Positions 24,263 through 33,539 of a DNA stretch of 64,000 bases are shown here, in pieces. The DNA comes from Rhizobium sp. Root483D2. Its GTDB lineage: Bacteria; Pseudomonadota; Alphaproteobacteria; Rhizobiales; Rhizobiaceae. The notes under the pieces were generated by a model, which worked only from the letters and a program-made list of their open reading frames with translations, searched no databases and had not been told where the DNA came from. Both the position numbers and the translations under genes were made by a program. The stretch spans positions 121,512 through 185,511 of the forward strand of contig NZ_LMFB01000039.1 in the NCBI RefSeq assembly GCF_001426685.1, in the 5' to 3' direction. The number at the start of each line of letters is the position of its first letter. Position 1 is the stretch's first letter.

Positions 24263-24964
24263 ATGGGCATGCCGACCCATTCTCATGACGACGCTCAACT
24301 GACTTTTGCCGCATCCGGAATGGTACAGGTCCATACGGATGATGGACGCTGGCTCGTCCCGCCTCAGCTTGCCGCGTGGATTCCGGCAGGCGTTTTGCAC
24401 CGGGTCGAAGTGCTGACGGATGCAGAACTTTGGATGGTGCATTGGCAACCATCGGTGGCTAAGGCCTGGGCACCGCAAACCGAACTGGACCGGCCGTTTG
24501 CCCTGCGGGTTACGCCGCTGATGCATTCGCTGCTGACGACGGCGTTTACAGGAGATATCACGCCGGAAAAGGCCGAACTTGTGGCCAGGCTCATGCTTCA
24601 TGAACTGACGGGTACAGCTCACGCACCAACCTTTCTGCCCTTACCCACCAGCCCAGTCGGGCGGCGTATAGCCGACTTGGCTTTCGAGGATCGCCAGAAC
24701 CGGTTGAACGTCGATGAGCTCGCGTCACGCGCCGCGACTTCCGTCCGCACGATGAGTCGGCTCTTTCCAGTGGAGACCGGCATGACCTTCAAGGCCTGGC
24801 GACAACGGGCGCGGATCGTGCAGGCGATGGACTGGCTTGCAAGGGGCAATGCCATCGCCCACGTCTCCGTGGAATTCGGCTTTTCCAGCACGGCTTCTTT
24901 CTCAAGCGCTTTCCGACAGGTTACGGCCATGACACCAACAACGTTCCTTGGTCAGCCAATTTGA
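24263..24964 (+). CDS. AraC-family transcriptional regulator with cupin sensor
   Basis: A 233-residue regulator. The N-terminal cupin has HSHDDAQLTFAASG and PPQLAAWIPAGVLHRVEV; the C-terminal AraC domain has two helix-turn-helices, VDELASRAATSVRTMSRLF and IAHVSVEFGFSSTASFSSAF. The N-terminus is short for the family and the gene begins only 151 bases from the divergent reductase start, so a few residues may be missing or an unusual upstream start may be used. It probably controls the reductase gene. Confidence 0.88.
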   Translation: MGMPTHSHDDAQLTFAASGMVQVHTDDGRWLVPPQLAAWIPAGVLHRVEVLTDAELWMVHWQPSVAKAWAPQTELDRPFALRVTPLMHSLLTTAFTGDITPEKAELVARLMLHELTGTAHAPTFLPLPTSPVGRRIADLAFEDRQNRLNVDELASRAATSVRTMSRLFPVETGMTFKAWRQRARIVQAMDWLARGNAIAHVSVEFGFSSTASFSSAFRQVTAMTPTTFLGQPI

Positions 24965-25016
24965 AGGCGGGGCTTCAGCGTATTCACCTAAACCCACCGT
25001 TGATTGTCCGCTGTTG

Positions 25017-25745
25017 TCAGACCTGCGCCATTCCGCCATCGACGACCAGTTCTGCACCGGTTGTGAAACTGCTCTCGTCGCTGGCAAGGAAAAGAACAGC
25101 CGCAGCGACCTCGTCCGGCCGGCCCATGCGCCCGAGTGGGATCATGCCGGAAAGCGCATCCCGGATTTCTTTCGAGGCCGCGGCCATCATCGCGGTATCG
25201 GTCGGGCCGGGGCTGACGACGTTGACGCGGATGCCTTTAGGAGCGAGTTCGTTGGCCCATGTCCGCGTGAACGATCGGACCGCGGCTTTGGTGGCACCGT
25301 AGACGCCGTATCCTTTTGTGCCGATGTAGCCCGCTATGGAGCCGATCAGCACGATCGTCCCGCCGGGCTGCATGAGATCAATGGCACCTTGCGCCGCGAA
25401 AACCAGCGACCGGACGTTCAGGCCAAATGTCCGATCGAAATGATCCTCGGATATGTCTTCCAGGGGAGCGTATTCGGAAAGGCCGGCATTCACCACGAGG
25501 ACGTCGATGCGACCCTGTTCCAACTTTATCTGCTCGAAGACGCGGTTCAAATCGCGGCTACTGCTCGCATCCGCTTGGACGGCGCGAATGCCGCCGATGC
25601 TCGCCGCTGCAGACGCACCATCTGCTTCTTTGCGGCTGGTCGCGTAAACCTGCGCTCCCTCTCTGGCAAACCGTTGTGAAACGGCCCCACCGATACCGCC
25701 GACACCGCCGACAACCAGGGCGATATTGTTTGCTAATCTGCTCAT
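25017..25745 (-). CDS. Short-chain dehydrogenase/reductase
   Basis: A 242-residue classical SDR: GGVGGIGGAVSQ cofactor loop, VNAGLSEYAP, serine in VLIGSIAGYIG and catalytic YGATK (YxxxK). The end FTTGAELVVDGG is typical. It diverges from an HxlR-family regulator at 25840 and is probably its target, an arrangement common for redox- or electrophile-responsive reductases. Confidence 0.9.
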   Translation of the reverse strand: MSRLANNIALVVGGVGGIGGAVSQRFAREGAQVYATSRKEADGASAAASIGGIRAVQADASSSRDLNRVFEQIKLEQGRIDVLVVNAGLSEYAPLEDISEDHFDRTFGLNVRSLVFAAQGAIDLMQPGGTIVLIGSIAGYIGTKGYGVYGATKAAVRSFTRTWANELAPKGIRVNVVSPGPTDTAMMAAASKEIRDALSGMIPLGRMGRPDEVAAAVLFLASDESSFTTGAELVVDGGMAQV

Positions 25746-25839
25746 ATGAACTCCATCAATGTGATGAAGCTAAGATATACACTCTATACCTACGATCAAT
25801 TACGCACTACAAGTAAAGCAGATATCGAGGAGTATACCT

Positions 25840-26262
25840 ATGTCCGCCATAATCGAAGACCTGACCGTCAAAGTCAGCCTGCCGCGTCGTCCCAAGCCCG
25901 TTTCGGTCGAAGCGTTGCTGGACGTCCAGAAGGCGCGCCCAGTGCTTGAGCAGATTGCCAACAAATGGTCGGTTCTGATCCTGACCGTCCTGTGCACCCG
26001 GCCGTCGCGCTTCAACGAGATCATGCGCCGCCTGGACGGCATCACGCACAAGGCACTCGCCGACGCGCTGAAGCGTCTCGAGCGCAACGGTCTCATTCGA
26101 CGTGAGGTGCTGACCACGACGACGCCGGTCGGTGTCGAATACACCATCACCCCGCTCGGCCACTCGCTTCGGCAACCGTTCGAGGCGCTTTATGAATGGT
26201 CCATGACCTACGGGCCAGAGCTCGAGCGTGCGCAGGATGACTACGACCGCACCCGGGACTGA
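25840..26262 (+). CDS. HxlR-family transcriptional regulator
   Basis: A 140-residue winged-helix protein. The family core is LEQIANKWSVLILTVL, then RPSRFNEIMRRLDGITHKAL, LKRLERNGLIRREV and VEYTITPLGHSL. HxlR proteins are dimers that sense aldehydes, quinones or redox state. A GGAG lies upstream of ATG 25840. It diverges from the SDR at 25745. Confidence 0.92.
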   Translation: MSAIIEDLTVKVSLPRRPKPVSVEALLDVQKARPVLEQIANKWSVLILTVLCTRPSRFNEIMRRLDGITHKALADALKRLERNGLIRREVLTTTTPVGVEYTITPLGHSLRQPFEALYEWSMTYGPELERAQDDYDRTRD

Positions 26263-26273
26263 CCGCGTCCCGG
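26253..26273 (+). terminator. Hairpin overlapping the HxlR stop codon
   Basis: CCGGGAC (26253-26259) pairs with GTCCCGG (26267-26273) around a 7-base loop holding the stop codon. There is no T-run, so it is a weak terminator candidate. Confidence 0.35.
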
Positions 26274-26359
26274 CCCCCGGCAGGCTACTGCTCCGGCGAT
26301 ATCCTCACCATCAACATTCGCACACTTGTTAAGTCGGAAATCGTGTCCAGATATTTACG

Positions 26360-27754
26360 GTGTATGACAGGGCAGCGGGCGCCAAACAAGTTTTAAGTCG
26401 GATCCCTTACGAAAGGTGGCGAAAATTGCTTCATCATGGTGTCGAACCGGACAAGCGCTGTGAATGGTCAGACGAAGCCCTGCTCGCCGATCTTCAAGAT
26501 GCCTCCTTCCAGTACTTCATAGAAGTCGTCAATTCAAAGAACGGTCTCGTTCGCGACCGAAATCGAAACGGCACGCCAGCCTCCATCGCGGCAACTGGCA
26601 TGGGGCTGAGCGCCCTCCCAGTCGGTGTCGCTCGCTCCGTAGTGACACGCGAGCAAGCGGCGGAATACACGCTGAAGGTCCTTCGCTTCCTGTACGAGCT
26701 GCCTCAGGGCCGTGAGCTTGATGCCGCTGGATATAAGGGCTTCTTCTACCACTTTCTCGACATCGACACGGGTCGCAGGGTGTGGGATTGCGAACTCTCC
26801 ACAATCGATACCGCGCTGCTCATGGCAGGTGTCGTCACTGCGGGAGCGTATTACCAAGAGGACAACGAGACCGAAGTTTTGATCCGCGACTATGCCGACC
26901 GTCTGTATCAGCGTGTCGATTGGGCCTGGGCGCTAAACGGGGAGGCCACGCTCACTCATGGATGGATGCCGGACCAAGGTTTTCTCCGACACCGATGGAC
27001 CGGCTTTGACGAGAGCCTGATCATGTATGTTCTCGCGCTGGGCTCGCCGACGCATTCCATCCCACACGACACCTGCCCCCAAGCCCGCTCCAGTGGATAC
27101 GAATGGGCCGAAGTCGGGGGTGAAGAGCATTTTCACGCCGGACCACTTTTCATTCACCAGATGTCGCATATCTGGATCGATTTCCGGGGAATCCAGGACG
27201 CGCCGATGCGTGAGGTCGGCATCGATTATTTCGAAAACAGCCGCCGCGCAACCTATGCCCAGCGTCGGTATGCCTGCGAGAATCCGCAGGGGTTCAGCGG
27301 TTATCACGAAAACAGCTGGGGTGTGACGGCGAGCGATGGCCCGGGTCCATTTCGCCGAACGATCAATGGCAAAGATCGCGAATTTCATGGGTACATCGCG
27401 CGCGGTGCGCCCAATGGACCGGACGACGGTACGTTGTCGCCGTGGGCAACAGCCGCGTCCCTTCCGTTTGCGCCTGAGATCGTGATGCCGGCACTTCGTC
27501 ACTTCCACAAGATCGGACTGCGCGACGATCACCCTTACGGGTTTACGGCCAGTTTCAACCCGACCCTCTGTGACGACGGGTCAGAACGCGGCTGGGTCGC
27601 ACCAGAGCATATAGGGGTCAATCAGGGGCCAATCGCCCTCATGATCGAAAATTACCGATCCAATCTTCTCTGGGGGATCGTGTCGCGTTCTCCCTACATC
27701 ATCAATGGACTGCGTCGAGCCGGCTTTACCGGCGGCTGGCTCGACGGCGTTTGA
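26360..27754 (+). CDS. Glucoamylase-family protein (glycoamylase-like domain, PF10091)
   Basis: A 464-residue (alpha/alpha)6-barrel-type protein. Recognisable parts are LLADLQDASFQYFIEV, NGLVRDRNRNG, an aromatic/acid-rich middle (WMPDQGFLRHRWTGFDESLI), HIWIDFRGIQD and NSWGVTASDGPG. The family includes the cyclic beta-glucan synthase glycosidase domain and beta-1,2-glucanases (GH144), so a beta-1,2-glucan role is possible in a rhizobium. No signal peptide is visible. The start is uncertain: GTG 26360 has no good ribosome site, and the frame is open only to 26333. Next downstream is zwf. Confidence 0.82.
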   Translation: MYDRAAGAKQVLSRIPYERWRKLLHHGVEPDKRCEWSDEALLADLQDASFQYFIEVVNSKNGLVRDRNRNGTPASIAATGMGLSALPVGVARSVVTREQAAEYTLKVLRFLYELPQGRELDAAGYKGFFYHFLDIDTGRRVWDCELSTIDTALLMAGVVTAGAYYQEDNETEVLIRDYADRLYQRVDWAWALNGEATLTHGWMPDQGFLRHRWTGFDESLIMYVLALGSPTHSIPHDTCPQARSSGYEWAEVGGEEHFHAGPLFIHQMSHIWIDFRGIQDAPMREVGIDYFENSRRATYAQRRYACENPQGFSGYHENSWGVTASDGPGPFRRTINGKDREFHGYIARGAPNGPDDGTLSPWATAASLPFAPEIVMPALRHFHKIGLRDDHPYGFTASFNPTLCDDGSERGWVAPEHIGVNQGPIALMIENYRSNLLWGIVSRSPYIINGLRRAGFTGGWLDGV

Positions 27755-28118
27755 ACATCGCTCGCGTCAATGGAGTGAAGGAGAGAAATACCAGGACTGA
27801 GGTCAGCGACTTGGGTCGCAGCTGTTTTAGAGGACTCAGCAGCTCCCTGTAGAGCTTACCATCCACATGAGGGGGCTAATTTACAGGTAAAACCGACTCA
27901 AAATGCTCTTTATGACGCAGCGGGGAAATAGGTGAACATGACGGCTCTATGAAGGTCAGCAGGGTTGTGGCAGCGTCGGCATCGCGCATCCCACCGCATG
28001 TGTGTCCGGTCCAAGATGGAGATTGGACATCTTTACGGAATCCCAATTTTCAAAGGCATGGCCGGTTGTTGACGCAGCACTACATCTCTTGCATGTTTCA
28101 CGGAACGGAGTTTTGTAA
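27755..28118 (+). other. 364-base gap before zwf
   Basis: I see no convincing gene. The short open frames here lack ribosome sites and family resemblance. The stretch presumably holds the zwf promoter; GGAACGGAG at about 28100 serves as the zwf ribosome site rather than a -35 box. Confidence 0.5.
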
Positions 28119-29630
28119 ATGGTCACAAAATCGGCACGGCCTGTTACTCTGGTCATATTCGGGGCCACCGGTGACCTCACTCGTCGTCTGCTTGTTCCGG
28201 CGATAATCAACCTGACCCGCAGTGGCCTTGTAGGGGATGATCTGACTATTCTCGGAGTCGGCATTGATGACGGCGATGACGAGTTCCTTCGGCGACGCCT
28301 CGACGAGTTTTTGAGCCACCTCAACCCCCAGGCAGAATTTGCGACGACTAGGGATGAAGCTTGGGACAGGCTGAGATCGCGCATTTCCTATCGCAGGGGG
28401 GACTTCACTCAGGACGAGATATACGAGGCTATTAAATTGCAGATTGGATCGGCTGCAAATGCTGCTTTCTATCTTGCCGTGCCGCCAAGTTTATTTGGGC
28501 CGATTGTCGAGAAGCTTGCTACGCATGGCTTGATGGAGGAAAGTGAAGTCCATTTCCGTCGCGTGGCGATCGAGAAACCGTTCGGTACCGACTATGCGTC
28601 TGCGCGCGCACTCAACGCCCAGATACTGGCGCAGGTTGCCGAAAAACAAGTGTACCGGCTGGATCATTTCCTCGGCAAGGAAACAGTCCAGAACCTGATG
28701 ACGGCACGCTTTGCCAACATGATCATTGAAGGACTTTGGAGCAACAATTACATCGATCATGTCCAGATCACGGCCGCAGAGACCGTGGATGTCGGTAGCC
28801 GCGGCAAGTTCTATGACACGACTGGGGCACTAAGGGATATGGTGCCCAACCATTTGTTCCAGCTTCTGGCGATGATCGCTATGGAACCGCCGAACAGTTT
28901 CGATGCCGAAGCCGTGCGCAATGAAAAGAGCAAAGTGTTGAAGGCTCTGCGTGTCTATTCGAAGGAGGAGGCTGCGGCAAATAGCGTGCGTGGCACCTAT
29001 GGCACCGGAAATATCGACGGCCAACCATTGAGCGCCTATCGGGAGACAAAAGATGTCTCATCCGATAGTCGAACCGAAACCTACGTGGCCCTCAAGCTCT
29101 ATGCGGACACTTGGCGTTGGGCTGGCGTGCCGTTCTATCTAAGAACCGGAAAGGCTTTGACTGCGCGCGACACCGAAATTGTTATCACGTTCAACAAAGT
29201 GCCATTTGCTCAGTTCCGCGAAACCGACGTGACCAGACGTTTGCCACCAAATAGGCTCGTCATCCAGGTTCAGCCAGACGAGGGAATGAGCATGGAGATC
29301 TCAATCAAACGTCCGGGGCAATCTGTCGAGACAGTCCCGGTGTCGCTGGATTTCCGTTACGCTGATAGGTTCGATATCGGGCACACGACAGGCTACGAGT
29401 CCTTGATCTATGATCTATTTGCCGGCGATCAGACACTGTTTCAGCGCGCAGACAGCATCGAAGCCGGATGGGCGGCCGTTCAGCCTTTTCTGGACGCATG
29501 GTCTTTGGACAATACAATGCCCGAAACTTATAATCCCGGCAGCATGGGACCAGCCTCAGCCGATGATCTGATCCGAAAAGATGGCCGCGAATGGCATGAG
29601 CTTGGAGTTGTGTTGCACCAACGGAGATAA
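28119..29630 (+). CDS. zwf: Glucose-6-phosphate 1-dehydrogenase
   Basis: A 503-residue enzyme that oxidises glucose-6-phosphate to 6-phosphogluconolactone with NAD(P)+, the entry to the Entner-Doudoroff and pentose-phosphate routes. Residues ~14-20 give the cofactor motif FGATGDL; EKPFG lies at 152-156 and the substrate signature RLDHFLGKE at 180-188 (usual form RIDHYLGKE). Length is normal. It stands alone, without pgl or edd neighbours, so it is probably a second copy beside a chromosomal zwf-pgl-edd operon; that last point is inference. Confidence 0.95.
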   Translation: MVTKSARPVTLVIFGATGDLTRRLLVPAIINLTRSGLVGDDLTILGVGIDDGDDEFLRRRLDEFLSHLNPQAEFATTRDEAWDRLRSRISYRRGDFTQDEIYEAIKLQIGSAANAAFYLAVPPSLFGPIVEKLATHGLMEESEVHFRRVAIEKPFGTDYASARALNAQILAQVAEKQVYRLDHFLGKETVQNLMTARFANMIIEGLWSNNYIDHVQITAAETVDVGSRGKFYDTTGALRDMVPNHLFQLLAMIAMEPPNSFDAEAVRNEKSKVLKALRVYSKEEAAANSVRGTYGTGNIDGQPLSAYRETKDVSSDSRTETYVALKLYADTWRWAGVPFYLRTGKALTARDTEIVITFNKVPFAQFRETDVTRRLPPNRLVIQVQPDEGMSMEISIKRPGQSVETVPVSLDFRYADRFDIGHTTGYESLIYDLFAGDQTLFQRADSIEAGWAAVQPFLDAWSLDNTMPETYNPGSMGPASADDLIRKDGREWHELGVVLHQRR

Positions 29631-29958
29631 ATCATCCGCTCTGTCACCAAATTACATTGGCGTCACGCGTCATCGTGAAGCGTTTTGTTGGCACGCTTCA
29701 TCATTTCGAAGACACTGTACGTGTTCTCTCAGCAGACACATGAATCCATGGCGTGCGCCCGCAAATATCACTACTAAGTCTCCGTGGCGCTAACCAAAAC
29801 AACATCCACTGCCGCCGCCCTCTGCGCCGGCTCTTCTTTTCGTTTGACAGGAACCGTCGATCAAAGCCATCTCCCGGTCGGCGCCATGCGGCATGGCTTA
29901 CTGATAGTCGGAACCTATTTGCGGTGTGCTGGTTCTCTCGCTTGGAAGGAGAGACATA
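29631..29958 (+). other. 328-base gap with candidate EcfG promoter
   Basis: No gene is supported. Near its end, GGAAC (29910-29914) is followed after 16 bases by GGTT (29931-29934), close to the alphaproteobacterial general-stress sigma EcfG pattern GGAAC-N16/17-CGTT. Transcription would start about 18 bases before the lipoprotein start. Confidence 0.35.
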
Positions 29959-30234
29959 ATGAAGACAATTACCATTTTCGCCATGGCGGCTTTTGTCGCG
30001 TCATGCACAACACAACCGCGTTTGCTCGAGCCTATCCCAGGCAGTATCACGTACGGCGGCCAACCGCGAACAAAGCTGACAAAGTCGCCCGTCGGCAGCA
30101 CCTTTGATCACCGTTTTCTTGGCGCTAATGGCACCCGCTGGATCGAGACCTATCAGATTCAACCCGATCGAACCGTCGAGATCGTAAACCGTAGACGGGA
30201 AGTTGAGATCGAGTTTTTCAATCACGATCGATAA
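29959..30234 (+). CDS. Small lipoprotein
   Basis: A 91-residue protein with a lipoprotein signal (KTITIFAMAAFVASC, lipobox ending in Cys 16) followed by a short mature domain with two polar strands (WIETYQIQPDRTVEIVNRRR). AAGGAGAG precedes ATG 29959. It would be anchored in the outer or inner membrane. No family was recognised. Confidence 0.75.
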   Translation: MKTITIFAMAAFVASCTTQPRLLEPIPGSITYGGQPRTKLTKSPVGSTFDHRFLGANGTRWIETYQIQPDRTVEIVNRRREVEIEFFNHDR

Positions 30235-30297
30235 AATTTGGCATCGTTTTTCAGTGGCAAAGACCCAAGGGCCGCATAAACGCCTTGGATTCTCCTG

Positions 30298-31155
30298 TCA
30301 TGTGGGTGGGGACGCTACCGCTTCCCTAAACTGACGTGGTGTGGTTCCCGTCCGCTGTTTGAAAATCTCGTAAAAACGGCTGCTCGAACCGAAACCGCAG
30401 TCGAAGCCGATTTGGAGAATGGGATCATCGGTGTCCGTCAGGCGCTGCATCGCCCTCGTGATCCGGTATCGCATCAGATACTCATATACCGACATTCCCA
30501 AAACAGTGCGGAAAGCCTTGTTGGCGGTGCTCGCGTGCATGCCCGCCTGTTCTGCCAGCTTAGGGACGCTGACTTCGTCTGCATACCGGGAATTGATAAG
30601 GTCGATCAGTTGCTCGACATGGCGGACCGCGTGCCCTGCCAGAGACGCGGGTGACGCTATTTTCTCCGCGCTCTTCATCTCGACATTGTCCAGGATGAGT
30701 CGCCGCATCCGCAGGCGCACTTCGTCGGCGATCAGTCTGCGCCGCGCCGCGCTTCCCGACTGCCACTCGGCCTCCCATCGTGGGATAACCTTGAAATCCA
30801 CCGTTTCCAGATCCCGTTCCACCAGAAATCGTCCCTGCATGATTGATTGCCTTGCCTCCCGGCAGATCGGCAAGGATAGGAAATCGGCAAGGGGAATATA
30901 GATGCAGACAATTGGAGCGCTGTCGCTGACCGCGATTGTTTGATGGGGAATGGCCGCCCAGAATGTAATCAGGCGCCCCGCATCGACCCGTTCCTGTCTG
31001 CCATTGAAAAGATAGGTCATTGTGCCTTCAAGGAGCAGGTTTATTTCGACGTGATCGTGCCAGTGCGCCGCCGTCATCGTATCTGCCGTGTGACGTTCGA
31101 TCATAAATTCGTCTTTGGGATAGATCCATTCCTGGCGTTTGCTGTCCACTGCCAT
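30298..31155 (-). CDS. AraC-family transcriptional regulator
   Basis: A 285-residue regulator with an N-terminal cupin (ERHTADTMTAAHWHDHVEIN, LITFWAAIPHQTIAV) and a C-terminal double helix-turn-helix (VPKLAEQAGMHASTANKAFR; ILQIGFDCGFGSSSRFYEIF). It resembles melibiose/raffinose-type activators in layout. It diverges from the family 4 glycosidase gene 90 bases away and probably activates it in response to the sugar. Confidence 0.92.
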   Translation of the reverse strand: MAVDSKRQEWIYPKDEFMIERHTADTMTAAHWHDHVEINLLLEGTMTYLFNGRQERVDAGRLITFWAAIPHQTIAVSDSAPIVCIYIPLADFLSLPICREARQSIMQGRFLVERDLETVDFKVIPRWEAEWQSGSAARRRLIADEVRLRMRRLILDNVEMKSAEKIASPASLAGHAVRHVEQLIDLINSRYADEVSVPKLAEQAGMHASTANKAFRTVLGMSVYEYLMRYRITRAMQRLTDTDDPILQIGFDCGFGSSSRFYEIFKQRTGTTPRQFREAVASPPT

Positions 31156-31245
31156 GCTCAGATCCCGGAATTAATAGCCCAATATCAGGAAGAAACTCTT
31201 ATTTGGAAGGAGCATGACTCAATCACCATTTGATTGGAGATTGCA

Positions 31246-32562
31246 ATGCCGAAAATTTGCTTGGTGGGTGCCGGAAGCACCGTTTTTGCTCAGAATATTC
31301 TGGGAGATGTCCTGTCGTCTCAAGCAGGCGGTGATTATGTCATCAGCCTGTTCGATATCGATCCTGAACGCCTGAAAACCTCAGAGATCGTCGCGCGGCG
31401 GATTTGCGAAACGCTGCGTCTTTCAGGGGTAAGGGTCGAAGCTACCTTGGACCGGCGCGAGGCACTGCGGGGCTCCGACTTCGTGATCCTGATGATGCAG
31501 GTTGGCGGCTATAAACCGGCTACCGTAACCGATTTCGAAATCCCGAAACAATATGGTCTGCGACAAACGATCGCTGATACGCTCGGGATCGGCGGCATCT
31601 TTCGCGGGCTGCGAACGATTCCAGTTCTGGAAACGATCTGCCGCGACATGCAGGAGGTGTGCCCGCAAGCGCTTCTGATGCAATATGTGAACCCGATGGC
31701 CATCAATTGCTGGGCGATCAAGGAACTTGCCCCGGAACTCCGCACGGTCGGCCTTTGCCACAGCGTGCAGCACACCGCCGCCCATCTTGCCAAATGCCTT
31801 GACGAGGACGTTGCCGACGTGAACTACACGTCGGCCGGTATCAACCACGTCGCGTTTTTCCTGAAATACGAAAAGCTGCATCGTGACGGCCGTCGCGAGG
31901 ATCTTTACCCCCGGCTGAAAGCCTTGGCCGCCGAGGGCCGCGTTCCCGAGGACGATCGGGTGCGGTTCGACGTCCTGAAGAGGCTCGGCCACTTTGTGAC
32001 GGAATCGAGTGAGCATTTTTCAGAATATACGTCCTGGTACATCAAAGAAGGACGGGGGGACCTCATCGAGCAGCTCAACATCCCGCTGGATGAATATATC
32101 CGCCGCTGCGAAGAGCAGATCACCGAATGGCATGCCCTGCGCAAGGACCTAGAAGGCGACAAGCCGATTGAGGTCTGCCGCAGCAACGAATATGCCGCCG
32201 GCATCATTCACGCCGCCGTGACCGGTAACCCGGCCTTAATCTACGGCAATGTGCCGAACAACGGATTGATCGAGAGCCTTCCTGACGCGTGCATCGTCGA
32301 AGTACCTTGCCATGTCGATAGAAACGGGATCCAGCCGATGCGGATCGGACGTATACCGTCTCAATTGTCTGCCGTCATGAATCTGAGCATCTCGGTGCAG
32401 CAGCTTACTGTCGAGGCGGCTTTGACGAAGAGCCGTGACCGTATCTACCAGGCCGCACTGCTAGACCCGCATACCTCCGCCGAACTGTCGCCCGACCAGA
32501 TCTGGAAGCTGGTGGATGACCTGATCGAGCGGCATGGCGACCTTCTGCCCAAATATCACTGA
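31246..32562 (+). CDS. Family 4 glycoside hydrolase, alpha-galactosidase-like (MelA type)
   Basis: A 438-residue NAD+- and Mn2+-dependent glycosidase. VGAGSTVFAQN at residues 7-17 binds NAD; NPMAIN (149-154) and the metal motif CHS (171-173, GLCHSVQHTAAH) match GH4 alpha-galactosidases. The mechanism oxidises C3 of the sugar, eliminates the aglycone and reduces back, so it works on unphosphorylated or phosphorylated glycosides in the cytoplasm. ATG 31246 is preferred over TTG 31234 because GGAG lies 7 bases upstream. The gene is flanked by the AraC regulator and closed by a strong terminator, yet neighbours an amino-sugar-type operon, so an alpha-galactosaminide is a possible substrate. Confidence 0.9.
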   Translation: MPKICLVGAGSTVFAQNILGDVLSSQAGGDYVISLFDIDPERLKTSEIVARRICETLRLSGVRVEATLDRREALRGSDFVILMMQVGGYKPATVTDFEIPKQYGLRQTIADTLGIGGIFRGLRTIPVLETICRDMQEVCPQALLMQYVNPMAINCWAIKELAPELRTVGLCHSVQHTAAHLAKCLDEDVADVNYTSAGINHVAFFLKYEKLHRDGRREDLYPRLKALAAEGRVPEDDRVRFDVLKRLGHFVTESSEHFSEYTSWYIKEGRGDLIEQLNIPLDEYIRRCEEQITEWHALRKDLEGDKPIEVCRSNEYAAGIIHAAVTGNPALIYGNVPNNGLIESLPDACIVEVPCHVDRNGIQPMRIGRIPSQLSAVMNLSISVQQLTVEAALTKSRDRIYQAALLDPHTSAELSPDQIWKLVDDLIERHGDLLPKYH

Positions 32563-32584
32563 ACCAACATCCACCGTCCTCACG

Positions 32585-32624
32585 AGAGGCGCGCCATCAT
32601 CGGATGGCGCGCCTCTTGTCTTTT
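32585..32624 (+). terminator. Rho-independent terminator after the GH4 gene
   Basis: A 14-bp stem, 32585-32598 with 32603-32616 (AGAGGCGCGCCATC and its complement), a 4-base loop and a following TGTCTTTT. This separates the glycosidase transcript from the DeoR operon. Confidence 0.85.
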
Positions 32625-32665
32625 AGAGAATTCAAACAAAGTAGGTACAAAAAAATCATAAAACG

Positions 32666-32706
32666 TCATGATCATGATTGACATTGATTATCTTGAATGA
32701 AAATAT
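32666..32706 (+). promoter_or_regulatory. Promoter and palindromic operator of the DeoR operon
   Basis: A perfect 12-bp palindrome TCATGATCATGA (32666-32677) directly abuts a consensus -35 TTGACA (32678-32683); AAATAT (32701-32706) lies 17 bases further. The overlap of a symmetric site with the -35 box suits repression by the DeoR-type protein encoded first in the operon. Confidence 0.6.
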
Positions 32707-32744
32707 GATGGAAATTGTGATGCGCTTTGCGGGAGAATCTTTGG

Positions 32745-33539
32745 ATGAGTCAGGTGGTGGAAGTGAAAGTCGATCGCCGCGATGCCATCCGAAGCCATCT
32801 CTACGCGAACGGTTTTTCAACCATCCAAGCGCTGGCGGACGCGATTGGCGCGTCGCTTGCAACCGTCCGCAGAGACTTGCAGATCCTTGAGCAGGAAGGC
32901 GCAATCGACCGGGTGCATGGCGGAGCGCGGATAGCCGAGGGATCCTCGGTCGAAGTCGCATTTCAGGAGCGCGAAAAGCGGCATCTGTCGGCCAAGCGTG
33001 CTATCGCGACTGCTGCATACGACCTGCTTCATCCACGAACGGCCATCTTTCTCGACGCGGGAACGACGGTTCTGCAGCTCGCGCGCCTCATTCGCATCAA
33101 TCCCGTGCCGCTTCGCATCTTCACCAACGGCCTGACGGTTGCACAGGAGTTTCTTAATATCCCCAATCTGGAAGTGGTGGTCCTTGGCGGTCAGCTGCGC
33201 AGCGAAAACGCCTCGCTTGTCGGGCCGCAGGCTGAGGCGATGCTGGAAACAATATGGTTCGACCAGCTCTTCCTCGGCGCAAGCGCAATCAGCCCAGATG
33301 GCGCGATCTACAGCGTAGACAGCGCTGAGGCCAGTCTCAATCGCTGCATGCTTGCGCGATCGGCCAACCGTTTCGTGCTCGCCGATTCCTCGAAATTCGG
33401 GACGATGGCAACCTACAAAGTCGCGCCGCTCAATGCCGCGAAGGTCATTACCGATTCTGGGTTGACGCCGCATTGGCACGACGAACTAGGCAAATTCGGC
33501 GTCGATATGACGATTGCGGATCTGGGGGGCAAGGAGTGA
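32745..33539 (+). CDS. DeoR/GlpR-family transcriptional repressor (AgaR-like)
   Basis: A 264-residue repressor. The N-terminal helix-turn-helix reads GFSTIQALADAIGASLATVR followed by RDLQILEQEGAIDRVHGGA, the DeoR signature. The C-terminal sugar-phosphate sensor has FLDAGTTVLQLA, FTNGLTVAQEF and VLADSSKFG. It leads the kinase/importer/isomerase operon and overlaps the kinase gene by four bases. DeoR proteins usually sense a phosphorylated sugar, here probably the product of the kinase. ATG 32745 is chosen with GGGAG upstream; a TTG at 32727 is possible. Confidence 0.92.
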   Translation: MSQVVEVKVDRRDAIRSHLYANGFSTIQALADAIGASLATVRRDLQILEQEGAIDRVHGGARIAEGSSVEVAFQEREKRHLSAKRAIATAAYDLLHPRTAIFLDAGTTVLQLARLIRINPVPLRIFTNGLTVAQEFLNIPNLEVVVLGGQLRSENASLVGPQAEAMLETIWFDQLFLGASAISPDGAIYSVDSAEASLNRCMLARSANRFVLADSSKFGTMATYKVAPLNAAKVITDSGLTPHWHDELGKFGVDMTIADLGGKE

